A program made the position numbers and the translations under genes. Source: an uncultured Ruminococcus sp. (GTDB lineage Bacteria; Bacillota; Clostridia; Oscillospirales; Acutalibacteraceae). From it: a DNA stretch of 5,508 nucleotides. Location: contig CACYDB010000140.1 of assembly GCA_902773035.1 (NCBI GenBank), forward strand, positions 1 through 5,508. Reading direction: 5' to 3'. This document shows, piece after piece, positions 1 to 4,377 of the stretch. Under the pieces are notes generated by a model, which searched no databases, had not been told where the DNA came from, and worked only from the letters and a program-made list of their open reading frames with translations. Numbering within the stretch: the first letter of the stretch is position 1; the number at the start of each line of letters is the position of its first letter.

Positions 1-665
1 TAGGCGTAGTTGTGCTTGGGACCTGTGGGATGAAGCTTTTCGTAGCTCTCCTTGTGGTAGGTCTCCTGGAACAGAATGTAGGTGCCGATACCCGCTTCCT
101 TGAGCTTGCGGTAATTCTCAACCGTGGTCGCGGCGATATTTACGTTAACGCGGCGTATAGCGCCGTTCTTGTGCTTGATGCTGTAGATAGTCTTGATAGA
201 CTCCAGTATGTACTCAATCGGGTTGTTGACGGGATCCTCGCCCGCTTCGATCGCGAGTCGCTTGTGCCCCATATCCTGAAGCGCGATAACCTCCTGCCTG
301 ATTTCATCCTGAGTGAGCTTTTTGCGGCAGATGTGCTTGTTCTTGAGGTGATACGGACAGTAAACGCAGCCGTTGACGCAGTAGTTTGAGAGGTACAGCG
401 GCGCGAACATAACGATTCTGTTGCCGTAAAAATCCTTTTTGATTTGCTCGGCGAGGTTGTACATCTTCTGTACGCGTTCCTCGTCCTCACAGGCGAGAAG
501 TACGGAAGCCTCTCTGTGAGTAAGTCCCTTGAGCTGAGCCGCCTTTTCGAGCAGGCTGTCAATGAGCTCGAGGTTATCCTTGTTCTCGTCGGCGTATTTA
601 AGTGTGTCGAGGATTTCCTGATGGTCGATGAATTCCTCAGCCTTTAATGATTTTGGGTTGTACAT
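1..665 (-). CDS. hydG: [FeFe]-hydrogenase maturase HydG, N-terminal 221 residues (3' end outside window)
   Basis: Radical-SAM tyrosine lyase. In the known family it splits tyrosine into p-cresol, CO and cyanide and builds the Fe(CO)2(CN)-cysteine synthon for the hydrogenase H-cluster, in the cytoplasm. I translated the minus strand by hand; the frame is open from ATG at 665 to the window edge. The radical-SAM cluster motif CVNGCVYC lies at residues 96-103 (Cys96, Cys100, Cys103), preceded by PLYLSNY. Typical HydG blocks follow: RKKLTQDEI, DMGHKRLAIEAGEDP, IRRVNVNIAATTVENY, GIGTYILFQETYHK and LHPTGPK. The start is supported by GGAG at 675-678, 9 nt upstream. The gene lies 13 bp after hydE on the same strand, so it is probably in the same transcript. 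HydG is usually about 470 residues, so a bit under half is visible; the C-terminal cluster domain that holds the dangler iron is not. No frameshift is seen. Identification is very secure. Confidence 0.95.
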   Translation of the reverse strand, partial: MYNPKSLKAEEFIDHQEILDTLKYADENKDNLELIDSLLEKAAQLKGLTHREASVLLACEDEERVQKMYNLAEQIKKDFYGNRIVMFAPLYLSNYCVNGCVYCPYHLKNKHICRKKLTQDEIRQEVIALQDMGHKRLAIEAGEDPVNNPIEYILESIKTIYSIKHKNGAIRRVNVNIAATTVENYRKLKEAGIGTYILFQETYHKESYEKLHPTGPKHNYA

Positions 666-678
666 TTTTGATTTCTCC

Positions 679-1731
679 TTAATTACCTGTATTTTTGCTG
701 TCGCCTCGAGAGATTACAAGACGGCAGCCTATGCTTTTCATTCTGATACTCAGACAGTCGCGGCACTGAGCGCTTTCCTCGCCCGTGCAGACCTTGTTGT
801 CATAAAGCTGATACGCTTCCCTCACGCCTGTGGGGGAGAGGTTCGGCATAACTACATTCGCTCCCGCGAGAATCCCTTTTTCACGACCTCTCGGGTCAAT
901 TGTCGCCAGCGCCGTTGTAGCCGGCAAAAGTACCTTCGGCAGCATTATCCGCAGTATCGAGAGCAGTCGAAGCGTCATTTCAAGCGCGCCGTCGGGAAAG
1001 TCCTTGAACTCGGTTTCGCTGTGGTGGATGAAGGGACCTATGCCTATCATCTGCGGATCGAGCCTTTTGATAAAGAGCAGGTCGTCAGCTATGCACTCGT
1101 CAGTCTGATACGGCGAGCCTACCATAAAGCCGCAGCCTACCTGATAGCCGATTTCCTTTAAATCCCACAGGCAGCGCATACGGTTCTCCAAGCTCTGATT
1201 TTGCTGATGAAGCCTTGCGTAATGCTCCTTATTCGCCGTTTCGTGCCTGAGAAGATACCTGTCCGCGCCGCAGTCAAAGTAGCGCTGATAGCTTTCCCTC
1301 GGCTTTTCGCCGATCGAGAGGGTGAGCGCGCAGTCGGGATATTTTCCTTTGATCTCTTCGATCAGACGGCATATTCTGTCGTCGTTAAAATACGCGTCCT
1401 CGCCGCCCTGTAATACAAAGGTGCGGAAGCCAAGCTTATAGCCCTCCTCACAGCACCTCATAATTTCCTCGGGAGTCAGGCGGTAACGGCGGCAGTTTAG
1501 GTTACTTTTGCGGATTCCGCAGTAGCGGCAGTCCTGCCTGCAATAGTTTGTAAACTCAATCAGACCGCGGGTGTAGATGTCGTGACCGTAGTTTTCTATT
1601 CTTATTTTTTCGGCGAGAGCGCGAAGCTCCTCTCCCGCGGCGTCGTCGCAGTTGATAAGGCTTATAAGCTCGCTTTTACTCAGCTCATCGCCGTTTTTGA
1701 GCCTTTTGATCAAATCAGTCATTGAACACAT
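679..1731 (-). CDS. hydE: [FeFe]-hydrogenase maturase HydE (radical SAM)
   Basis: Radical-SAM enzyme that, from family knowledge, acts on the iron-cyanide-carbonyl product of HydG on the way to the [2Fe] H-cluster subsite. The product has 350 residues, the usual length. CRQDCRYCGIR at 64-74 carries the radical-SAM cysteines Cys64, Cys68 and Cys71. Other HydE-typical blocks are FRTFVLQGGED, RYLLRHETAN, GCGFMVGSPYQT, LPATTAL and NVVMPNLSP. A second cysteine set, Cys315-x7-Cys323-x2-Cys326, matches the spacing of the accessory cluster site known in Thermotoga HydE and absent from some homologues. The first ATG (1731) overlaps the end of the TM1266-family gene by 17 bp; a second ATG at 1722 (Met4) would give an 8-bp overlap. 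Neither has a good Shine-Dalgarno sequence, so translation is probably coupled to the upstream gene and the exact start is open. The product name is secure. Confidence 0.95.
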   Translation of the reverse strand: MCSMTDLIKRLKNGDELSKSELISLINCDDAAGEELRALAEKIRIENYGHDIYTRGLIEFTNYCRQDCRYCGIRKSNLNCRRYRLTPEEIMRCCEEGYKLGFRTFVLQGGEDAYFNDDRICRLIEEIKGKYPDCALTLSIGEKPRESYQRYFDCGADRYLLRHETANKEHYARLHQQNQSLENRMRCLWDLKEIGYQVGCGFMVGSPYQTDECIADDLLFIKRLDPQMIGIGPFIHHSETEFKDFPDGALEMTLRLLSILRIMLPKVLLPATTALATIDPRGREKGILAGANVVMPNLSPTGVREAYQLYDNKVCTGEESAQCRDCLSIRMKSIGCRLVISRGDSKNTGN

Positions 1732-1972
1732 ATTTTGAGTAAGCGGTCTTAGCGGACACGCCCTCGAGCTTTCCGAGCTTGCCCGAGAAGGTCGAAATGA
1801 TATCCTGCGGCGAGTCGATCACGACGCTGATAATTGAGATCCCGCGTTTTTTGTATGGTATACCCATACGCCCGACCACGTAATCGCTGTAGTCGCTGAT
1901 GAGCTTGTTGACCTCGCCTACAGAGGTCGAATTTTCAAGAATAATGCTCACAACGGCAACTCTTGTCTCCAT
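1715..1972 (-). CDS. TM1266-family ACT-like protein (putative iron-only hydrogenase system regulator)
   Basis: Small 85-residue protein matching the TM1266-type family that is regularly encoded with hydE, hydF and hydG and is annotated as a putative [FeFe]-hydrogenase system regulator; its biochemical role is not established. Residues 3-12 (TRVAVVSIIL) form the typical first strand. They are followed by a helix with VGEVNKLISDY, then VVGRMGIPYKKRGISIISVVID, and a second helix at DIISTFSGKLGKLEGVSAKTAYSK, giving the beta-alpha-beta-beta-alpha-beta order of an ACT/ferredoxin-like fold. The R-MG-PY motif after helix 1 is the most recognisable part. The start is fixed by a strong AAGGAGGTAA ribosome binding site at 1976-1985. 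It is first in the operon, and its end overlaps hydE. There is no DNA-binding domain, so if it regulates, it more likely senses a ligand or binds protein. Confidence 0.88.
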   Translation of the reverse strand: METRVAVVSIILENSTSVGEVNKLISDYSDYVVGRMGIPYKKRGISIISVVIDSPQDIISTFSGKLGKLEGVSAKTAYSKYVFND

Positions 1973-2084
1973 AGATTACCTCCTTATTTCTGTAAAAGAA
2001 AATAGCCGCGCGGAAAGGCACGGCTACGACAGTTTGTCAAAATGTAGTTTTGCCTTTCACCTCAATAGCATTTCGGTGTCAGTA
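1973..2084 (-). promoter_or_regulatory. Structured 5' leader of the hyd operon, possible riboswitch or attenuator
   Basis: This is the inferred untranslated leader of about 112 nt, from the predicted start near 2084 to the first ATG at 1972. In order it holds a hairpin (2078-2058) with CACC/GGTG and AAT/ATT stems around a symmetric GA/GA internal loop; the arm GAAAGGCA (2058-2051); a short CTAC/GTAG helix; the arm TGCCTTTC (2020-2013); and the terminator. GAAAGGCA pairs perfectly over 8 bp with TGCCTTTC, and that second arm covers the 3' end of the terminator's left stem and its loop, so the two folds exclude each other. This is the layout of a leader-controlled operon. I do not recognise a known riboswitch class in it; a ligand cannot be named. 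Confidence 0.55.
1991..2026 (-). terminator. Intrinsic terminator in the operon leader (attenuator candidate)
   Basis: On the minus strand TAGCCGTGC (2026-2018) pairs with GCGCGGCTA (2011-2003) across the loop CTTTCC. This makes a 9-bp stem with one G-U pair, followed directly by TTTTCTTTTACA. The U tract ends 5 nt before the ribosome binding site of the TM1266-family gene, and no minus-strand gene lies upstream that it could close. It therefore most likely acts inside the leader as a conditional terminator. The fold is seen in the sequence; conditional action is inferred. Confidence 0.72.
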
Positions 2085-2090
2085 TATATT

Positions 2091-2119
2091 ATTATATCAC
2101 ATTTCCGTGTTTTTTTCAA
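2091..2119 (-). promoter_or_regulatory. Sigma-A promoter of the TM1266-hydE-hydG operon
   Basis: On the minus strand, TTGAAA (2119-2114) and a perfect TATAAT (2096-2091) are separated by 17 bp. Transcription would start near 2084, giving the leader described above. Five of six bases match at -35 and all six at -10, with ideal spacing and an A-rich spacer start. This is the best candidate for the operon promoter. Confidence 0.7.
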
Positions 2120-2169
2120 CGGTAAAATCTTCGTGGAATTACATAAATATAGTATACGCTTTTTGGTTG

Positions 2170-2199
2170 ATTATACAAAATTCTCTCATTTGTTTGCAA
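2170..2199 (-). promoter_or_regulatory. Possible second, upstream promoter for the hyd operon
   Basis: The minus strand has TTGCAA (2199-2194), 18 bp, then a perfect TATAAT (2175-2170). The -35 box is weaker than in the proximal promoter. If used, it would lengthen the leader to about 190 nt. It shares its -35 hexamer with a candidate plus-strand promoter. Confidence 0.35.
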
Positions 2200-2222
2200 A
2201 GCGGCTCAAAAGATAGTAAAAT
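2194..2222 (+). promoter_or_regulatory. Candidate promoter of the small membrane protein gene
   Basis: TTGCAA (2194-2199), a 17-bp spacer and TAAAAT (2217-2222) lie just upstream of the 2244 gene, predicting a start near 2229 and a short leader of about 15 nt holding the GGAGGA site. The -35 match is moderate (four of six bases), so this is tentative. Confidence 0.4.
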
Positions 2223-2243
2223 AGCGGTAAATACGGAGGATTT

Positions 2244-2552
2244 ATGAAAAACAAAAAACTTCCCGACATCTTATTTTTTGTCGGAATATGCGTAATTATA
2301 ACAGGTGTGCTCTTGGGAGTTCTGCTGGGATTTGTGATGTCCGGGCAGGGCTTTAACCTCGTGCCGTCCGTTACGACGTGGCTGCTCTCGATAATCACGG
2401 GAACAGGCTTTGTGACCGTCTCGGGCAGCCTTCACGAAGCCAAGGAAAAGAAGGAGAATGACGAGGAATTTCTGAGCCTGCTTATCAGCCAGCTCAAAAC
2501 CGAGAATGAATCGGAATCCTCCGAAGAAAAATCGGAAGAAAATGAGGAATAA
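2244..2552 (+). CDS. Small two-helix membrane protein with acidic C-terminal tail, unknown function
   Basis: I do not recognise this 102-residue protein as a named family. A basic N-terminus (MKNKK) is followed by a hydrophobic helix at about 9-32, rich in Gly, Val and Leu (GVLLGVLLGFVM), a short loop with Pro41, and a second hydrophobic stretch at about 43-61 (TWLLSIITGTGFVTVSG). Residues 64-86 are a charged, probably helical segment (HEAKEKKENDEEF, then LLISQLK). The last 16 residues contain nine Glu. By the positive-inside rule both ends would face the cytoplasm, with the acidic tail free there. The start has a clear GGAGGA at 2235-2240, 3 nt before the ATG. The gene diverges from the hyd operon and is followed by a weak hairpin and then a separate promoter, so it is probably transcribed alone. 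The charged tail could bind a partner; that is a guess. Confidence 0.75.
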   Translation: MKNKKLPDILFFVGICVIITGVLLGVLLGFVMSGQGFNLVPSVTTWLLSIITGTGFVTVSGSLHEAKEKKENDEEFLSLLISQLKTENESESSEEKSEENEE

Positions 2553-2573
2553 TGCCATTTTCGGCATTTTGAT
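2551..2573 (+). terminator. Weak intrinsic terminator after the small membrane protein gene
   Basis: AATGCC (2551-2556) pairs with GGCATT (2563-2568) around a 6-nt loop and runs into TTGATTT. The left arm begins within the TAA stop codon. Only three of the six pairs are G-C and the T tract is broken, so termination is likely partial. Confidence 0.45.
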
Positions 2574-2602
2574 TTGACATATGGCATAAAATAATCTATA
2601 AT
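2574..2602 (+). promoter_or_regulatory. Perfect consensus sigma-A promoter of the zinc-ribbon membrane protein gene
   Basis: TTGACA (2574-2579) and TATAAT (2597-2602) are separated by exactly 17 bp, matching the vegetative sigma consensus at all twelve positions. Transcription would begin near 2609, giving a leader of about 43 nt. That leader contains a small TGGT/ACCA hairpin and the ribosome binding site AAAGGGGA before the ATG at 2652. No operator is obvious, so expression may be strong and constitutive. Confidence 0.85.
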
Positions 2603-2651
2603 AGTTAGCTGTGGTTAAAACCAAATCATAATTTGAAAAGGGGATACAAAA

Positions 2652-3296
2652 ATGGCATTTTGCAGAAATTGCGGTCAACCTATTGACGACAACGCGGCTG
2701 TATGCGCGTCCTGCGGCGCTGCCCAGACAGTTCAGGAGGCGGCTCCTCAGCAGCCCGTATATCAGCAGGCACCTCAGCAGGCGGCTCCTCAGCAGCCCGT
2801 ATATCAGCAGGCACCTCAGCAGGCGGCACCTCAGCAGCCTGTATATCAGCAGGCGCCTCAGGCTCAGCCCGCTCCTGCTGTTGATCCGACAGAGGACAAG
2901 TCGCTCGCGTGGCTCTCATATTTCGGAATACTTCTTCTTATTCCGCTCTTCGCGAGAAAGGCTTCAAAATTCTGTCAGTATCACGTAAGACAGGGCGCGA
3001 TACTTTTCGCTGCCTGCTTAGCTTACACAATCGTAACTCAGGTTCTGCTCGCGATCATCAACGCTGTCACTCCGAAGCAGATCAAGTACCTCTGGTACGT
3101 TCCTTACGAGGCTCCGAGCGCTATTTATGAGGTGTTCAACATCATCTTCAGCCTCGGTTCAATCTTCTTCCTCGTTATCGCGATCATCGGTATCGTTAAC
3201 GCGGTAAAGGGCGATGAAAAGGAGCTTCCCGTTCTGGGCAAAATCAAGCTTCTTGAACCGCTTATGGACAAGATTTACGCTTCACTCAACAAATAA
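2652..3296 (+). CDS. Zinc-ribbon protein with Pro/Gln/Tyr repeat linker and DUF4870/Tic20-like membrane domain
   Basis: A 214-residue membrane protein of unknown function. Residues 4-22 form a short zinc ribbon (FCRNCG and VCASCG; Cys4, Cys7, Cys18, Cys21). Residues 30-71 are three 14-residue repeats of the type AAPQQPVYQQAPQQ, a flexible, probably disordered linker. From about 84 follows a membrane domain: a hydrophobic stretch at 85-101, FCQYHVRQG at 107-115 (resembling the F-x2-H-x-RQG signature of DUF4870/Tic20-like proteins), a helix at about 116-139, a loop with aromatic residues, and a helix at about 158-185. The tail (186-214) is charged and starts KGDEKELPVLGKI, as is common in this family. 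The domain assignment is from recalled pattern, not a search. Zinc-ribbon plus low-complexity linker plus membrane domain is a frequent Clostridia architecture; the ribbon may mediate protein contacts. A consensus promoter precedes it and a strong terminator follows, so it is a single-gene unit. Confidence 0.85.
   Translation: MAFCRNCGQPIDDNAAVCASCGAAQTVQEAAPQQPVYQQAPQQAAPQQPVYQQAPQQAAPQQPVYQQAPQAQPAPAVDPTEDKSLAWLSYFGILLLIPLFARKASKFCQYHVRQGAILFAACLAYTIVTQVLLAIINAVTPKQIKYLWYVPYEAPSAIYEVFNIIFSLGSIFFLVIAIIGIVNAVKGDEKELPVLGKIKLLEPLMDKIYASLNK
2739..2864 (+). repeat. Three tandem 42-bp in-frame repeats
   Basis: Copies lie at 2739-2780, 2781-2822 and 2823-2864. The first two are identical over all 42 bases; the third differs at a few positions (for example GGCTCC to GGCACC and CCCGTA to CCTGTA, and at its end). 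Each copy encodes 14 residues (AAPQQPVYQQAPQQ), so gain or loss of a copy keeps the frame. Identity including silent positions implies recent duplication or gene conversion. Confidence 0.92.
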
Positions 3297-3308
3297 TCTA
3301 AAGAATCT

Positions 3309-3337
3309 TCGGGCTGTCGCGTGACAGCCCGATTTTT
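3309..3337 (+). terminator. Strong intrinsic terminator after the zinc-ribbon gene
   Basis: TCGGGCTGTC (3309-3318) pairs perfectly with GACAGCCCGA (3323-3332) around a GCGT tetraloop, followed by TTTTT. It starts 13 bp after the stop codon and is a textbook rho-independent terminator for the plus strand. Confidence 0.93.
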
Positions 3338-3481
3338 CTGAAAGAATTACGGAAACCTGAAACTTTTTCCTCTTTTTCAGACACTACTATAGTGAAAGGA
3401 AAATTTTTTTAAAAAAATTTTAAAAATCAGGTATAGGATTGCCGTTTTATTTCGTCTATTTTTATAGAGGGGTGATTAATT
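3338..3481 (+). other. AT-rich intergenic region upstream of the first LRR lipoprotein gene
   Basis: No gene is seen here. The region holds the inverted repeat CACTA-CTA-TAGTG (3382-3394), inside which TATAGT (3388-3393) could be a -10 box without a convincing -35. A perfect 22-bp A/T palindrome follows at 3400-3421. A second weak promoter possibility is TTGCCG at 3439-3444 with TTATAG at 3462. The ribosome binding site GAGGGGTGATT (3467-3477) precedes the ATG at 3482. A promoter must lie here because of the upstream terminator, but I cannot place it with confidence. Confidence 0.5.
3400..3421. repeat. Perfect A/T palindrome
   Basis: Four A, seven T, seven A, four T make a perfect 22-bp inverted repeat, followed by five more A. 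It lies 60-80 bp before the first LRR gene. Such A-tracts can bend DNA or serve as an UP element; no function is shown here. Confidence 0.6.
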
Positions 3482-3550
3482 ATGAAGAACATAAAAGTAA
3501 TAATATCACTTTTGATTTGTATGCTCGTAATTCTCGGCGCGTCAGCGTGC
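3466..3550 (+). repeat. 5' duplicated segment shared by the two LRR genes (copy 1; copy 2 at 4363-4446)
   Basis: Both genes start with the same 13-nt AGAGGGGTGATTA block, a short variable spacer and an ATG. The first 69 coding bases are about 84% identical by hand alignment (11 mismatches), including a 21-base identical run over the signal-peptide core. The encoded 23 residues are identical at 19 positions. Similarity stops right after the lipid-attachment cysteine, at 3550 in this copy and 4446 in the other. Confidence 0.75.
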
Positions 3551-4285
3551 AATAGCGTTTTTTATCAATATGATGAAAACACTGAAACGCTGACTATTAC
3601 CGGAATCGGAGAGATGAGCAATGAGAACTATTACCCTTGGTGGAATGTAGAAAAACCAACTCATATCGAGGTTGCTCAGGGTGTCACATCAATTGCTGAA
3701 GAATGTTTCTATTACACCTTTGACGGCAATTCGGGCTCGGATTGCAATCATTTCAATAAGACAGAAACCGTTAAACTGGCGAATAGCGTAGAGAGAATCG
3801 GAAACTCCGCGTTTGCGGACTGCTCCTCTCTTAAGGAGGTTACACTCCCCGACAGTTTAAAGGAGATTGGGAAAATGGCGTTTATCAGATGCGCCGGTCT
3901 TGAAAGCGTCAGAATTCCTGAAAATGTCAAGGAAATTAAGGCGCGCACATTCAATGTATGCTCGTCAATGAAAAACGTTGAGATATGCGGCGCCGAGATA
4001 ATTAATACCGAGGCTTTCGGATGCTGCGGCGAACTTGAGAGCGTAAATCTGCCGGATAATCTCAAAGAAATCGGCGTCAGAGCGTTTAAGTCGTGCGAGA
4101 GCTTGAAGGAAATTATTATCCCGAAGAGCGTAACATATATCGGGATGAACGCGCTGGGATATACCAACGACGAACATACAGATAAAGAAGTCATAATTAA
4201 TGGGTTCACCATTAAAGGATACAAAAACACCGTTGCCGAGGATTACGCCCGTGAAAACGGGTTCACTTTTATCGCGCTCGATTAA
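3482..4285 (+). CDS. BspA-type leucine-rich-repeat surface lipoprotein
   Basis: Secreted 267-residue protein. Residues 1-22 are a signal peptide (basic MKNIK, hydrophobic core to LVILG) ending in ASAC, with Cys23 a probable lipid-attachment site; Ala at -3 is a permissible but not ideal lipobox residue. Residues 27-45 (YDENTETLTITGIGEM) resemble the module that opens many Ruminococcus BspA-like proteins, followed by PWW at 52-54. LRR_5/BspA repeats then run from about 61 to 225, with the pattern AFxxCxxLxxVxLPxxLxxIG. The repeat cysteines Cys114, Cys137, Cys160, Cys182 and Cys205 are spaced 23, 23, 22 and 23. The C-terminal module IKGYKNTVAEDYARENGFTF is a common cap after such repeats. The start is supported by GAGGGGTGATT upstream. 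Related proteins serve in adhesion or binding at the cell surface; the ligand is unknown. The next gene shares its signal peptide. Confidence 0.88.
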   Translation: MKNIKVIISLLICMLVILGASACNSVFYQYDENTETLTITGIGEMSNENYYPWWNVEKPTHIEVAQGVTSIAEECFYYTFDGNSGSDCNHFNKTETVKLANSVERIGNSAFADCSSLKEVTLPDSLKEIGKMAFIRCAGLESVRIPENVKEIKARTFNVCSSMKNVEICGAEIINTEAFGCCGELESVNLPDNLKEIGVRAFKSCESLKEIIIPKSVTYIGMNALGYTNDEHTDKEVIINGFTIKGYKNTVAEDYARENGFTFIALD

Positions 4286-4377
4286 CAGAATATCCTTCGA
4301 TATTATATCGCCGCAGCGGTATGATATGAATAGCTAAACGCGGGTTATTCCATTATATTAACAGAGGGGTGATTACT
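4286..4377 (+). other. Spacer between the two LRR lipoprotein genes
   Basis: This 92-bp gap holds a 6-bp hairpin AATATC-CTTC-GATATT (4289-4304) without a T tract, an overlapping palindrome CGATAT-T-ATATCG, and CCG-CAG-CGG. No good terminator is present, so read-through from the first gene is possible. TATATT at 4354-4359 might be a -10 box but lacks a -35. The ribosome binding site GAGGGGTGATT (4364-4374) ends the spacer. Confidence 0.45.

Noticed and set aside
12..389. Plus-strand open frame over the left edge and the minus-strand frame at 140-562
   Set aside because: Both are alternative frames of hydG, whose own frame has clear motifs but no stop within the window.
628..1161. Long plus-strand open frame opposite hydE (177 codons)
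   Set aside because: It lies antisense to the strongly conserved hydE, has no ribosome binding site that fits, and its protein has no recognisable pattern; it is a shadow of the coding strand.
2003..2060. Cyclic-di-GMP-I (GEMM) riboswitch
   Set aside because: GGCAAA and GTAGCCG on the minus strand recall words of this class, but the stretch between them is far too short and the GACGCAAAGC block and second helix are missing.
1986..2110. Rex (NADH-responsive) operator near the hyd promoter
   Set aside because: TTTGTCAAAATGT was considered, but no TTGTxAxxxxxxTxACAA-type palindrome is present.
2271..2678. Minus-strand frame of 135 codons across the small membrane protein gene
   Set aside because: It crosses the consensus promoter and the ribosome binding site of the next gene, and it opposes a gene with a good start site and membrane-helix pattern.
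2739..2864. Direct repeats as a CRISPR array
   Set aside because: The repeats are contiguous without spacers, in frame, and encode a Pro/Gln-rich linker.
3748..4230. Minus-strand frame of 160 codons opposite the first LRR gene
   Set aside because: It is explained by the regular LRR codons on the other strand; the plus-strand repeat pattern is unambiguous.
4289..4304. Terminator after the first LRR gene
   Set aside because: The AATATC/GATATT hairpin is A/T-rich and no T tract follows it.
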